Source: Pseudomonas sp. ANT_H4
GTDB lineage: Bacteria > Pseudomonadota > Gammaproteobacteria > Pseudomonadales > Pseudomonadaceae
Reading direction: 5' to 3'
Assembly: GCF_008369295.1 (NCBI RefSeq)
Contig: NZ_VOBG01000031.1
Location: forward strand, 1-58,126
Length of the DNA stretch: 58,126 bases
Within the stretch, counting starts at the first letter, position 1; the number at the start of each line of letters is the position of its first letter. The translations under genes were made by a program, and so were the position numbers. The notes under the pieces are model-generated. The model was not told the origin of the DNA. It did not search any database and worked only from the letters and a program-made list of their open reading frames with translations. This document shows positions 1-9,000 of this stretch, in pieces.

Positions 1-108
1 AGAGCAAATCCTGCCTTCAGGAGCGATCGGCCTCCCCCAGAAACGCACTTGCTGTTGTATGAGTCCTTGAGCGTAACCTCTCTCTTTGGACTCAGGGTCA
101 ACATACAA

Positions 109-212
109 GGAGCGAGCTTGCTCGCGATGGTCGTTAACGATGACATGGGCTTCCTGGATGAACGCGGCGCCCTCAGGTTCTTCGCGAGCGCCGCCCGGAG
201 CAAACTCGCTCC
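109..212. repeat. REPIN-like repeat, copy 1
   Basis: The stretch starts with the palindromic REP core GGAGCGAGCTTGCTCGCGA and ends with an inverted, degenerate partner (CTCGCTCC at 205-212). Between them is an inner segment containing CGTTAACGATGAC. Two closely related copies lie at 50455-50566 and 50635-50738. Paired inverted REPs of about 100 bp are known as REPINs in fluorescent pseudomonads. The rest of 1-272 shows no gene I can support. Confidence 0.75.
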
Positions 213-272
213 TACAGTAGATCCGCTTTTGCTTTTCACCACTCACTTAGGCGCCCCGTTACCCCCCGCTTA

Positions 273-1502
273 TCACCGCAACCCTAAAACCCCCATCGCC
301 ACCCGCAACCGCACCGCACTGGCCCGCTGGCAATTAAGCTGAACCTGCTCAAGCCCAAGCCAGTCGGCCATCTGCCGTAGATTCAGCGCCAAGGCCAACA
401 TCCCCTCCTCGTCCAACCCCGGTTCCTCTTCGTGTACGGCATGCACCGCCAATCGCCCGGCAGCACGTTCGGCCCGCAGATCGACACGGGCGGCGATCCG
501 TTCGTTGTGCAAAAACGGCAGCACGTAATAACCGTAGACCCGCTTGTCTTGCGGGGTATAGATCTCCAGCCGGTAACGGAAATCGAACAACCGCTCGGTC
601 CGGCTGCGCTCCCAGACCAATGAATCAAAAGGCGAGAGCAGCGCACTGGCCAGCACCTTGCGCGGAACTTTCGGCTCAGGCAGGCAATAGGCAGGCTGCT
701 TCCAACCCTGAACCTGGCACGCAACCAACTGGCCCTCCTCGACCAACTCCGCCAAGCGCCCACGACTATCGGCGGGCTCCAGTCGAAAGTAGTCCCGCAG
801 ATCCTTCTCAGTGCCAACGCCCAACGCCGTAGCCGCGTGCAGCAACAAGCCCCGCTGCGCCTCGGCCTCGCTCAAGAGCGTTTGCTGGAGAATCGCAACG
901 GGGATCACCCGTTCCGGCAAATCATAGAGCCGTTCAAAACCCCGACGTCCGGCGACCGTCACCAGGCCGGCGGCAAACAACCATTCCAGGGCATGCTTTT
1001 CATCGCTCCAGTCCCACCAGGGCCCGGCACGCTCCTCGCGGGTCGACAAACTGCCCGCGCCCAAGGCGCCCTGCTGCTCGACGATGCCCAGCACCCGGAG
1101 AATGGTGCCCTGTTGTTCACGACCAAAGCGCGCCATCTGCTGATAAATACCTTGCCCTTGAGACGCGCGCTGCATGCGCCAGCGCATCAACGGATACAGT
1201 GCCATCGGCAGCAACGACGCCTCATGCCCCCAATACTCAAACAACGAGCGCCGCCGCCCCTGGCTCCAGGCAGCTTGCTCAAGAATCAGCGGGGAATAAC
1301 TCCCAAGGCGGGAAAACAGCGGCAGGTAATGGGAGCGCACCACAGCGTTAACCGAATCAATCTGCAGCACACCCAAACGGTCAATCAGGCGATTGACCTG
1401 CGCAGCCTTGATCAGCGCCGGCGGCTGACGCCCGGAAAAACCTTGGGCCGCCAGCGCCAGACGCCGCGCCTGCTTGAGGGAAAAGGACAGTTCTGCGGGC
1501 AT
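273..1502 (-). CDS. YcaQ/AlkX-like winged-helix DNA glycosylase family protein
   Basis: The 409-residue protein has the winged-helix layout of the HTH_42/YcaQ family. An N-terminal segment has the RLGVLQIDSVNAVVRSHY signature, followed by LFEYWGHEASLLP, and the C-terminal half carries FDSLVWERSRTERLFDF. Family members such as E. coli YcaQ unhook DNA interstrand crosslinks and excise alkylated bases; that role is inferred here from family membership. I chose the ATG at 1502 because AAGGAG lies 6 nt upstream. An ATG at 1508 abuts that site and is less likely. Confidence 0.8.
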   Translation of the reverse strand: MPAELSFSLKQARRLALAAQGFSGRQPPALIKAAQVNRLIDRLGVLQIDSVNAVVRSHYLPLFSRLGSYSPLILEQAAWSQGRRRSLFEYWGHEASLLPMALYPLMRWRMQRASQGQGIYQQMARFGREQQGTILRVLGIVEQQGALGAGSLSTREERAGPWWDWSDEKHALEWLFAAGLVTVAGRRGFERLYDLPERVIPVAILQQTLLSEAEAQRGLLLHAATALGVGTEKDLRDYFRLEPADSRGRLAELVEEGQLVACQVQGWKQPAYCLPEPKVPRKVLASALLSPFDSLVWERSRTERLFDFRYRLEIYTPQDKRVYGYYVLPFLHNERIAARVDLRAERAAGRLAVHAVHEEEPGLDEEGMLALALNLRQMADWLGLEQVQLNCQRASAVRLRVAMGVLGLR

Positions 1503-1566
1503 GGGCATCTCCTTGTATGCTCGCAAACTACCTTACTGCACCTTGGGTTGTGTAGGGACATCGACG

Positions 1567-1776
1567 TCATTTTCGCAGCGGATCTTCCCAGAAGCGCCGA
1601 TGACTTTCCCTCTCGACGTCAGCGCGATTAAGACCGATGTCCTTGAGTGCGTCATCGCTCATGCTCGTCAGCAACTGGCGTTCGCAATACAGCGCGTGCC
1701 AACGGGAAAGTCGCTGAAACAGCCCGAAAAAAGGACGTTTCACCATCAACACAAAACCTTTTTGACCTTTCATCAT
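1567..1776 (-). CDS. DUF1127 domain small protein
   Basis: A 69-residue basic protein ending in a DUF1127-type block (LLTSMSDDALKDIGLNRADV). The start at 1776 has GGAGGG 4 nt upstream; the adjacent ATG at 1773 has 7 nt and is equally possible. Members of this family are short arginine-rich proteins, some linked to RNA turnover and phosphate or carbon metabolism in alphaproteobacteria; no function can be assigned here. It is transcribed divergently from the LysR gene at 1871, which may regulate it (inference). Confidence 0.8.
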   Translation of the reverse strand: MMKGQKGFVLMVKRPFFGLFQRLSRWHALYCERQLLTSMSDDALKDIGLNRADVERESHRRFWEDPLRK

Positions 1777-1870
1777 CTTGCCCTCCAGTGGGGATGACTG
1801 AAGTCTGTGCCTGACGCTATGATCAATCCAACGAATGTTTCTTATGTAATACATCTCGGAGATTGATCAA

Positions 1871-2725
1871 TTGCCCAGCTATCCGAGCATCGACACTGAA
1901 GTCCTGCGCACCTTCGTCGCCATCGCCGATCAGGGCGGCTTCACCCGCGCGGGCGAGCAGGTCAACCGCACCCAGTCGGCGGTGAGCATGCAGATGAAGC
2001 GCCTGGAAGAAGACGTGCTGCAACGTAAGCTGTTCGAGCGCGATGGTCGGCAGGTCAGGTTGACACCGGAGGGGCAGGTTCTACTGGGCTATGCGCGCAG
2101 GATCCTGAAGTTGCACAGCGAGGTCTTTAACACCTTACGCGAGCCACATATGGTCGGGCTGGTACGCATCGGCACACCCGATGATTACGTGATGCGTTTT
2201 TTGCCGGGCATCCTCAAGCGTTTTTCTAAGGCTTACCCGCTGATCCAGATTGAAATGCATTGCGAGGCGTCGCCGATACTGATGCAGCGGCGAGACCTGG
2301 ACCTGACCGTCATCAGCCGCGAGCCGGGCAATGAAGTCGGCGAATTGCTTCGCCATGAACCCATGGTCTGGGTCGCCGCACCCTGCTTCTGCACAGACGA
2401 ACACGCCGCGCTGCCCTTGGCCATTTCCGGTCTGGACAGCTTCTGCACCCAGTGGGCGCGCGCCGCGCTGGATGCCAATGGACGGGAGTATCGCCTGGCG
2501 TATCACAGCTCAAACGGTGCCGCGATCCTGGCGGTGGTGGGCGCAGGCCTGGCGGTGACGGTCACCATGGAAAGCCTGGTAACCGAAGACCTGCAGATAT
2601 TGGGCGCAGCCGAAGGCTTCCCGCCGCTGCCATCCGTCAATCTGCGGCTGCTGCGTAATTCGCGCACCACCTCACCCATCACCGAATGTCTCGCCGAGTA
2701 CATCATCGAAGGCTTTAAACTTTAA
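1871..2725 (+). CDS. LysR-family transcriptional regulator
   Basis: The 284-residue protein has an N-terminal winged helix-turn-helix (residues about 5-65, with FTRAGEQVNRTQSAVSMQMK) and a LysR substrate-binding domain (about 90-280). No upstream in-frame ATG is convincing. The TTG at 1871 follows GGAG at 1858-1861 and places the conserved ID.EVLRTFVAIADQG start correctly. It faces away from the DUF1127 gene, and its last 11 nt overlap the end of the convergent TauE/SafE gene. The effector is unknown. Confidence 0.88.
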   Translation: MPSYPSIDTEVLRTFVAIADQGGFTRAGEQVNRTQSAVSMQMKRLEEDVLQRKLFERDGRQVRLTPEGQVLLGYARRILKLHSEVFNTLREPHMVGLVRIGTPDDYVMRFLPGILKRFSKAYPLIQIEMHCEASPILMQRRDLDLTVISREPGNEVGELLRHEPMVWVAAPCFCTDEHAALPLAISGLDSFCTQWARAALDANGREYRLAYHSSNGAAILAVVGAGLAVTVTMESLVTEDLQILGAAEGFPPLPSVNLRLLRNSRTTSPITECLAEYIIEGFKL

Positions 2726-3464
2726 AGGTGAGCATCACCGCGCACACCACCAGAAAGCCGCAGAACAGCCCGCGCAACAAGCGTTCCGGCAAGGCATGGG
2801 CGACTTTCACGCCCCAACTGATGCTAAGCAGCCCGCCGATGGCAAGCGGTATGCCGACCATCCAGTCCACTTCGTGGTGCCAGGCGTAGGTCACCAGGGT
2901 CACGCTGGTGCTAGGCAGCGCCAAAGCCAGGGACAGGCCTTGAGCAACCACTTGGGTGGTGCCGAAAATACTGGTCAGCACTGGCGTGGCAACCACCGCG
3001 CCGCCCACGCCGAACAAGCCACCCATCGACCCCGACGCCGCCCCCAGCACCCCAAGCCACGGCCAGGAGTAGCGCATCTGTGCCGACGGCGGTGCATTGC
3101 GGGTGAACATGCGCAATAAGTTATAAGCCGACAGCGCCACCAGAAATGCAATAAAACCAATGCGCATTACACCGGCATCAATGCCCACGGCCCAAATCGA
3201 CCCCAGCCAGGCGAAGCAGAACCCCATCAGCCCCAGCGGCAGCGCGTGACGCAGCTCGATGCGGTTGCGTTGGTGATAGCGCCACAACGCGAGCATCACA
3301 TTGGGCACCACCATCACCAGGGCCGTGCCTTGGGCGATTTGTTGATCAAGGCCAAACAACACGCCCAACACCGGGATGGCAATCAGCCCGCCGCCGATGC
3401 CAAACAAACCGCCGACAGTGCCCAACGCCACACCGAGTACCACATACACCGCCAAATCAAGCAC
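2715..3464 (-). CDS. TauE/SafE-family membrane exporter
   Basis: A 249-residue integral membrane protein with about seven or eight hydrophobic segments. It has the two TauE/SafE repeats with glycine-rich loops (GGLFGIGGGLIAIPVL near the N-terminus and GGLFGVGGAVVATPVL past the middle). The family exports sulfite, sulfoacetate or related organic anions; the substrate here is unknown. The start is a GTG at 3464 with GGAG 8 nt upstream; the longer open frame upstream is not membrane-like. It is divergent from the LysR gene at 3567, a plausible regulator. Confidence 0.85.
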   Translation of the reverse strand: MLDLAVYVVLGVALGTVGGLFGIGGGLIAIPVLGVLFGLDQQIAQGTALVMVVPNVMLALWRYHQRNRIELRHALPLGLMGFCFAWLGSIWAVGIDAGVMRIGFIAFLVALSAYNLLRMFTRNAPPSAQMRYSWPWLGVLGAASGSMGGLFGVGGAVVATPVLTSIFGTTQVVAQGLSLALALPSTSVTLVTYAWHHEVDWMVGIPLAIGGLLSISWGVKVAHALPERLLRGLFCGFLVVCAVMLTFKV

Positions 3465-3566
3465 ACCGCATACTCCACAATCCCAAGTCTTGCATGCTAC
3501 GCAGTCGGCTCTGGCGGGGAAACGCACAGCAACGCACAATGGCTGTGCCAATTTCGCATAAGCAGC

Positions 3567-4523
3567 ATGTTTATGAATCCCAATACCTTGACCGATCAAC
3601 TCAGCCTGTTTCTCGACGTACTTGAAACGGGAAGCTTTTCCGCGACTGCACGGCGCCATCCGCTAACACCCTCGGCCGTGGCCCGCCGGATCGACAGCCT
3701 GGAAACCTCGGTGGGCAGTCGCCTGTTCCTGCGCAGCACCCACGCGGTGGTGCCAACACCGGCCGGCCTAGCCTTTGCCGAGCGAGCACAGCGGATCGTC
3801 AACGAGTTGCAACTGGCCCGGGCCGAAGCTGTGTCTCTGAGTCATGCACCGGAAGGCCTGATTCGCGTGGATGCGCCTGCTGCCTTTGGCAGACGCCACT
3901 TGGCGCCAGCGATTGCCGACTTCCTCAATGTCTATCCGGGCCTGGATGTCCATCTGCACTTGATCGACAGCTTTGTCGACATGCAAGGCGCTCACCTGGG
4001 CAAGGTCGACCTGGTGTTGCGGGCCGGGCATATCGTCGATACACGCTTGATCGCCACGCCGTTGGCCAGCATCGTACGCATCGCCTGTGCCAGCCCGGCC
4101 TACCTGAAAAACAGTGGGACGCCGACCCATCCCAGCCAATTGAGCGAACATGACGGTCTGGACTGGGAAGGTCTGGCTCCGATGTTTGCCTGGCGTTTCA
4201 AGCTGGATGGGCGCCATGCATCCTATCGCCCGCAACGTATCCGCATGAGCGCCAACAACGCCGAGGCCTTGCTCTCGGGCGCCTTGGCGGGCCTGGGCAT
4301 CGCCCACCTACCCACCTGGCTGGCCAGTGAGTATCTGGTGCGCGGCGAACTGTTGCCCCTGTTCTGCGAAGGCGGCCTGCCCACTCCGGAAACCGCAGGT
4401 ATTTATGCCCTGCGCCTGGAGCAACAGGCCAACACCCGCAGCCGGTTATTGCTGGAATACCTCAAGGCACGTTTCAGCCCTGTGCCGCCCTGGGATCTGG
4501 CGCTGCAAAGCGCTATGGGCTAA
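3567..4523 (+). CDS. LysR-family transcriptional regulator
   Basis: The 318-residue protein has an N-terminal helix-turn-helix (LDVLETGSFSATARRHPLTPSAVARRI split across residues 15-40) and a LysR substrate domain of the DmlR/AaeR-like subgroup. ATG 3567 is used; ATG 3573 is also possible, and neither has a strong ribosome binding site. The long open frame upstream is antisense to the exporter gene and was dropped. The 102-bp divergent gap shared with the TauE/SafE gene suggests it controls that exporter (inference). Confidence 0.85.
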   Translation: MFMNPNTLTDQLSLFLDVLETGSFSATARRHPLTPSAVARRIDSLETSVGSRLFLRSTHAVVPTPAGLAFAERAQRIVNELQLARAEAVSLSHAPEGLIRVDAPAAFGRRHLAPAIADFLNVYPGLDVHLHLIDSFVDMQGAHLGKVDLVLRAGHIVDTRLIATPLASIVRIACASPAYLKNSGTPTHPSQLSEHDGLDWEGLAPMFAWRFKLDGRHASYRPQRIRMSANNAEALLSGALAGLGIAHLPTWLASEYLVRGELLPLFCEGGLPTPETAGIYALRLEQQANTRSRLLLEYLKARFSPVPPWDLALQSAMG

Positions 4524-4540
4524 CACGCACTCAAAAAAAA

Positions 4541-4567
4541 CCCGACTCATGGTCGGGTTTTTTTTGG
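4541..4567. terminator. Bidirectional rho-independent terminator between lysR and efp
   Basis: The stem CCCGAC (4541-4546) and GTCGGG (4552-4557) enclose a 5-nt loop. It is preceded by eight A residues and followed by a run of T, so it can terminate both the LysR gene and the convergent efp gene. Confidence 0.9.
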
Positions 4568-4587
4568 TGTCGCGGGTCAGGCAAGGA

Positions 4588-5160
4588 TTAGACCTTGGCC
4601 CGGCCCTTGTACGAACCACCTTCACGGGTATCGATTTCGATCCAGTCGCCGATTTCTACGAAATCTGCAACGCTCAACTCGGTACCGTTTTTCAGTTTGG
4701 CAGGCTTCATCACCTTGCCCGAAGTGTCGCCGCGAGCGGAACCTTCGGTGTAGTCAACCTGACGCACGATGGTGGTCGGCAGCTCTACGGAAACCAGACG
4801 CTCTTCGAAGAAGATCGCTTCGCAGACGTCGGTCATGCCTTCTTCCACGAACGGCAGAACGGCTTCGATGTCTTCAGCGTTCAGCTCGTACATGGTGTAG
4901 TCGCTGGTGTCCATGAACGTGTAGGTGTCGCCGCTGATGAAGGACAGGGTCGCTTCTTTGCGGTCGAGGATCACGTCTTCCAGCTTGTCATCGGCGCTGT
5001 AGACGATTTCGGTCTTGTAACCGGTCAGCAGGTTTTTCAACTTGGTCTTCATGATCGCGCTGTTACGACCGGACTTGGTGAATTCAGCTTTCTGAACCAG
5101 CCAAGGGTCGTTTTCGAGCTTGATGACGGTACCGGGTTTAAGCTCTTTACCAGTTTTCAT
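4588..5160 (-). CDS. efp: Elongation factor P
   Basis: The 190-residue protein has the three EF-P beta-barrel domains: KOW-like (1-65), OB (66-127) and a C-terminal OB domain ending in GDWIEIDTREGG. EF-P binds stalled ribosomes and restores peptide bonding at polyproline stretches. The loop tip reads SGRN with Arg32, the residue rhamnosylated by EarP in pseudomonads, rather than the lysine of E. coli. The modifying enzyme gene earP lies 49 bp upstream on the same strand, so the pair is probably co-transcribed. Confidence 0.97.
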   Translation of the reverse strand: MKTGKELKPGTVIKLENDPWLVQKAEFTKSGRNSAIMKTKLKNLLTGYKTEIVYSADDKLEDVILDRKEATLSFISGDTYTFMDTSDYTMYELNAEDIEAVLPFVEEGMTDVCEAIFFEERLVSVELPTTIVRQVDYTEGSARGDTSGKVMKPAKLKNGTELSVADFVEIGDWIEIDTREGGSYKGRAKV

Positions 5161-5209
5161 TGCGAATATCCGAAATTTGGATGGGATTTACAAAATTCAA
5201 GGTCGCGTA

Positions 5210-6343
5210 TCATATCCAACTTTCATAAAACTGTACCAGTGCCGTCGCAAGATCTGCTTGCAAGCCTTGTTCCAGACACCACTTTTCGGCATGAACGGTC
5301 ACTTCCGGCCAGTGTTCAAGCAGCATTTTCCAGCTTTTGGCCATATCGCCACCAGCGTTCCACGCCTGCCAAAGGTCAACCAGCGCGACTTTCGCGGCCG
5401 GCGACAAGCCCTCGGTGTACAGCGCCAGGAAAGCATCGAGCTTGTCCAGATGGATGTCTTCATCCTGGCGGTAGATATGCCACAGCAAAGGACGCCCGGC
5501 CCATTGCGCCCGCACGAAGGAGTCTTCGCCGCGCACGGCGTTGAAGTCACAGCACCACAGCAGTTGATCGTATTGATCCTGTGGCACGAATGGCAGCACC
5601 TGAACCGTCAGGGCGCCGCGCTGGTGCACCGCCCCCACTGCCAAGCTATCCACACCCAACCAGCGCTGCACATCGCCGAGAATTCGCCCTTGCGGCACCA
5701 ACAGATGGGTCGCTCGCCCATCGGCCGCCAACACGTCCAGCCAACTGGCCAGCCCGGCATTTTCATAGGCAAACAGCGACATCAGCCGCGCACCCGGCAC
5801 CGGAAAAACCCCGAGCGCCTGCAGAAACTGTTGCCGGGCCTGCGGGTCGTTTTGAAAGGCCCGACGCTGCTCCAGCAATCCGGCCTCACGCAGCAAACCG
5901 CCTGTCTGCGGACGAAACCCCGGGAAGAAGAAGTACTTTTGCACGCCTTTGAACTTCACTGACGGCAGGCCGTGACAACCGACCACCCAGTCCTCGGCGC
6001 TCAAGTAGTCCAGGTTCATCCACAGCGGTATGTTCTCGCGCTCGGCCATGGCCTCCATATAGTCAGCCGGCAACTGACAGGCGAAGGCGGCAATGACCAC
6101 GTCTGCCGCATCGGTCGCTTGCCAGTCTGCAGGCCAATGGCGCACCTCGACACCTTCTCGCCATTGCTGATCCAACTGCACATCAATCTGAGGACACATG
6201 CGCTCGAATGCCCGCAGGTCGTCCACCCACAAACGTACTACGCAAGCATGCTCCGCCACCAGTTGCCGGGCCAGGCGCCAAGTCACGCCAATGTCGCCGT
6301 AGTTGTCGACGACACTGCAAAAAATATCCCAGCGGGCTTTCAT
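5210..6343 (-). CDS. earP: EF-P arginine rhamnosyltransferase EarP
   Basis: A 377-residue GT-B type glycosyltransferase that moves rhamnose from dTDP-L-rhamnose onto Arg32 of EF-P. The N-terminal motif DNYGDIGV carries Asp13 and Asp17, the residues established as essential in characterised Pseudomonas EarP. The nucleotide-sugar side contains LMSLFAYEN and, further on, GEDSFVRAQWAGRP. The start at 6343 is set by GGAG 6 nt upstream; a TTG at 6355 sits on that site. It precedes efp on the same strand. Confidence 0.95.
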   Translation of the reverse strand: MKARWDIFCSVVDNYGDIGVTWRLARQLVAEHACVVRLWVDDLRAFERMCPQIDVQLDQQWREGVEVRHWPADWQATDAADVVIAAFACQLPADYMEAMAERENIPLWMNLDYLSAEDWVVGCHGLPSVKFKGVQKYFFFPGFRPQTGGLLREAGLLEQRRAFQNDPQARQQFLQALGVFPVPGARLMSLFAYENAGLASWLDVLAADGRATHLLVPQGRILGDVQRWLGVDSLAVGAVHQRGALTVQVLPFVPQDQYDQLLWCCDFNAVRGEDSFVRAQWAGRPLLWHIYRQDEDIHLDKLDAFLALYTEGLSPAAKVALVDLWQAWNAGGDMAKSWKMLLEHWPEVTVHAEKWCLEQGLQADLATALVQFYESWI

Positions 6344-6475
6344 TCCGGGCTCCAACGCTCAAAGGCTCGATTGTCCGCATAAATGCTGCAATGCAGAAGG
6401 GTTGATAGCGATTATTCTGCATGGGGGCTGTGCGACAATCCGCAGCTTGCCGTAAACGCCTGTCAGGAGGCCGCC

Positions 6476-6844
6476 ATGTCAGATCGCCCGTTATCGCTGT
6501 TCAAACTCAGTGTCGCCATTGCCCTGGGCCTGTGGCTGGGGTTTATCGCCATTGCATTGACCACTTGGCTGGCCTCGCATTATCTGTTCGAACAAACCCT
6601 GGCGCCCGTCGCCCAGGCTGTGCAGCAGTTAGGCAAACCGGCGGTGGTTGCACCAGAACTACCCAACCGAATGTTCGAGCAGTATCAGGACAACCTGCGC
6701 AAGCAGGAGCAACAGCAGGTCCTGGACCAGGCGCGTAACAACCCGCGTAACCTGTCCAACCCCAAATGCCAGTTCTGGCTGCAACAGGACCAGAACGCCT
6801 CCAGCGACAAAAGCCGAGCCAATGTCCTGCAATTTTGCGACTGA
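6476..6844 (+). CDS. Conserved small membrane-anchored protein, function unknown
   Basis: A 122-residue protein with one transmembrane segment near the N-terminus (about residues 10-35, with LSVAIALGLWLGFIAIALTT). A soluble glutamine- and asparagine-rich tail follows, with two cysteines (NPKCQFW and QFCD). The ATG at 6476 follows AGGAGG at good spacing; longer upstream frames lack one. I do not recognise the family. It lies 15 bp before the GreA/GreB-like gene and may be co-transcribed with it. Confidence 0.7.
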   Translation: MSDRPLSLFKLSVAIALGLWLGFIAIALTTWLASHYLFEQTLAPVAQAVQQLGKPAVVAPELPNRMFEQYQDNLRKQEQQQVLDQARNNPRNLSNPKCQFWLQQDQNASSDKSRANVLQFCD

Positions 6845-6859
6845 TGATCAAGCAGACCC

Positions 6860-7342
6860 ATGAATAAATACGCCGTCCACCAGTTGATCCTGGAAAAACT
6901 TATCGTCGACCTCGACGTCGCCCAACGCGCCGCGCAAACCGCCTACGAAACTGCGACCCACGAAGAAAATATCGCGGAAAACAAATACGATACTCTGGGG
7001 CTGGAAGCTTCTTATCTGGCGGCCGGGCAAGCCAAGCGTGTCGAGGAAATCAAGCAGGCGCTGACCTTGTGCCAGAACCTGAACCTGGGCCCCTACGATG
7101 ATCAACGGGGGATTGAAGTGGGCGCACTACTCGGCCTGGAGGACGACAACGGTCGTCAGCAATGGCTGTTTCTTGGGCCGGATGCGGCGGGCTTGAAGGT
7201 TTATGTGGTGGGGCAGCTGGTGACCGTCATCACCCCACGCTCACCCCTAGGCAAAAGCCTGCTGGGCAAGTTCGAGGGGGACGAGGTGGAGATCCTGGTG
7301 GCGGGCGCTCGGCAACAGTTTGCTGTTACCGAGGTCAAGTGA
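6860..7342 (+). CDS. GreA/GreB-family transcription elongation factor-like protein
   Basis: A 160-residue protein with an N-terminal helical, coiled-coil-like half (about 1-80) and a C-terminal FKBP-like half (about 90-160) ending PRSPLGKSLLGKFEGDEVEI, the GreA/GreB C-terminal signature. Gre factors act in the RNA polymerase secondary channel to promote cleavage of backtracked RNA. The N-terminal half is unlike canonical GreA, so this may be a Gre-fold regulator rather than a true cleavage factor. A canonical GreB is encoded at 25772. Confidence 0.75.
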   Translation: MNKYAVHQLILEKLIVDLDVAQRAAQTAYETATHEENIAENKYDTLGLEASYLAAGQAKRVEEIKQALTLCQNLNLGPYDDQRGIEVGALLGLEDDNGRQQWLFLGPDAAGLKVYVVGQLVTVITPRSPLGKSLLGKFEGDEVEILVAGARQQFAVTEVK

Positions 7343-7347
7343 GCCGA

Positions 7348-8322
7348 TCAGTGAACCGGTAGTTCAACGCCGTCGAACAAGTCTTCCAGTTCCTGCTTGT
7401 TATGGCACTGGATAGCCTTGGCCATGACTTCACGGGTCAGGTGCGGAGCGAACTTCTCAATGAAATCGCACATGAAGCCCCGCAGGAAAGTGCCACGACG
7501 GAAGCCGATCTTGGTCACGCTGGATTCGAACAAATCGCTGGCATCCAACACCACCAGGTCGCTGTCGAGCTTGGTATCGACCGCCATTTTGGCGACGATG
7601 CCGACACCCAGGCCCAGGCGCACGTAGGTTTTGATCACGTCGGCGTCGGCGGCGGTGAACACCACTTTCGGCGTCAGGCCGCGATGGCTGAAGGCTTCGT
7701 CGAGCTTGGAACGACCGGTAAAACCGAACACATAGGTAACGATCGGGTATTCAGCCAGGGCTTCGAGGGTCAGCTTCGGCAGCTTGGCCAATGGGTGACC
7801 TTGCGGAACCACGACGCAGCGGTTCCAGCGGTAGCATGGCATCATCACCAGGTCGCCGAACAGCTCCAGGGCTTCGGTAGCAATGGCAAAATCGACGGTA
7901 CCGTCGGCGGCCATCTCGGCGATCTGCATCGGCGAGCCCTGGTGCATATGCAAGGCCACGTCCGGGTACTGCTTGATAAAACTGCTGATCACCGGTGGCA
8001 GCGCATAACGTGCCTGGGTGTGCGTGGTGGCAATCGACAGGGTGCCTTTTTTCTCGTTGGAGAATTCCTGGGCGATCTGCTTGATGCTTTCAACCTTGCG
8101 CAGGATTTCGCCAGCAGTGTTGATGATGCGCTCACCGGCCGGGGTGACGCGGGTCAGGTGTTTACCGCTGCGCGCGAAGACTTCGACGCCCAGCTCGTCT
8201 TCGAGCAGGCGGATCTGCTTGCTGATACCTGGTTGCGAGGTGTAGAGGCTTTGAGCCGTGGCGGAAACGTTGAGGTCGTGGTGCGCCACTTCCCAGATGT
8301 AGCGCAGTTGCTGAAGCTTCAT
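7348..8322 (-). CDS. cysB: CysB, LysR-type regulator of sulfur assimilation
   Basis: The 324 residues match the family length. The helix-turn-helix is at about 2-60 (MKLQQLRYIWEVAHHDLNVS start, QPGISKQIR recognition helix). The effector domain includes the ligand-loop region LSIATTHTQARYALPP. CysB activates cysteine biosynthesis and sulfate or sulfonate uptake genes in response to N-acetylserine or O-acetylserine. The gene is convergent with the Gre-like gene, and about 100 bp of AT-rich sequence upstream probably holds its promoter. Confidence 0.96.
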   Translation of the reverse strand: MKLQQLRYIWEVAHHDLNVSATAQSLYTSQPGISKQIRLLEDELGVEVFARSGKHLTRVTPAGERIINTAGEILRKVESIKQIAQEFSNEKKGTLSIATTHTQARYALPPVISSFIKQYPDVALHMHQGSPMQIAEMAADGTVDFAIATEALELFGDLVMMPCYRWNRCVVVPQGHPLAKLPKLTLEALAEYPIVTYVFGFTGRSKLDEAFSHRGLTPKVVFTAADADVIKTYVRLGLGVGIVAKMAVDTKLDSDLVVLDASDLFESSVTKIGFRRGTFLRGFMCDFIEKFAPHLTREVMAKAIQCHNKQELEDLFDGVELPVH

Positions 8323-8426
8323 ATGTATCCCTCAAAGCAGATAGACGCCACGGGTATCAGCGACGGTATATAACTATATTAAAGGTTAGACGCATAAATC
8401 TAGAACTTTTTATCGTTTTCTACCAA

Positions 8427-8927
8427 TCACATGTCATCACTGCGTCGATGTTGCAACAACGGCACCAAATACACCGGCACCTGGGACAGTTGCAACACTC
8501 GTGCAGCGGTTCGTCCCAGCGGCGTCGCCACCCCGGCGCCATGGCTATGACTACCTACGATCAACAAGTCCACGGAGAGTTTCTGCACCTGGTCGAGAAT
8601 CACCTGCGAGGGGTCGCCCTGGATTACCCGCACCGACTGGATCAACTCGAGGTCCTGCTCGCCCTCCCCCACCTCCTCGCGAAAGCTGTCCAGCACCCGC
8701 TGCTCGATATTGGCCATCACGGTGGTCAGCCCCTGGCTTTGCCATTCACTCAGGGCCTGCTCATCAAGGTAGCTTTGCAAGACAGATTCGGCGAACAGCC
8801 CAAGGGGCTCGACCACGTGAATCACGTACAACTCGGCCTTGAACGTTCGCGCCAGCGCCAGCGCATGTTGCATCACATAGGGCGCATACAGGCCGAGGTC
8901 TGTGGCGTACAACATCGAACGAATCAT
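8427..8927 (-). CDS. Universal stress protein (UspA family)
   Basis: A 166-residue single-domain Usp. It has the N-terminal strand MIRSMLYATDLG, a helical middle, and the C-terminal nucleotide-binding signature GSHSHGAGVATPLGRTA followed by VPVYLVP. Family members bind ATP or AMP and rise under stress. It sits between cysB and the 5'-nucleotidase gene on the same strand, with gaps of about 100 and 73 bp, so separate transcription is possible. Confidence 0.88.
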   Translation of the reverse strand: MIRSMLYATDLGLYAPYVMQHALALARTFKAELYVIHVVEPLGLFAESVLQSYLDEQALSEWQSQGLTTVMANIEQRVLDSFREEVGEGEQDLELIQSVRVIQGDPSQVILDQVQKLSVDLLIVGSHSHGAGVATPLGRTAARVLQLSQVPVYLVPLLQHRRSDDM

Positions 8928-9000
8928 AGAACCTCCTGGAGTGCCAGGATGGCGGATATTGATTGAGCTTAGCAGCGCCTTTGCGAGTTAGGAGGCTTGC

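Noticed and set aside
49..342. Open frame across the first REPIN
   Set aside because: It is mostly repeat sequence, has no ribosome binding site and overlaps the YcaQ-like gene end.
837..1631. 264-codon frame antisense to the YcaQ-like gene
   Set aside because: A GC-rich shadow frame; the opposite strand has clear protein family similarity.
7402..8373. 323-codon frame antisense to cysB
   Set aside because: Shadow of cysB with His- and Gly-rich composition and no motifs.
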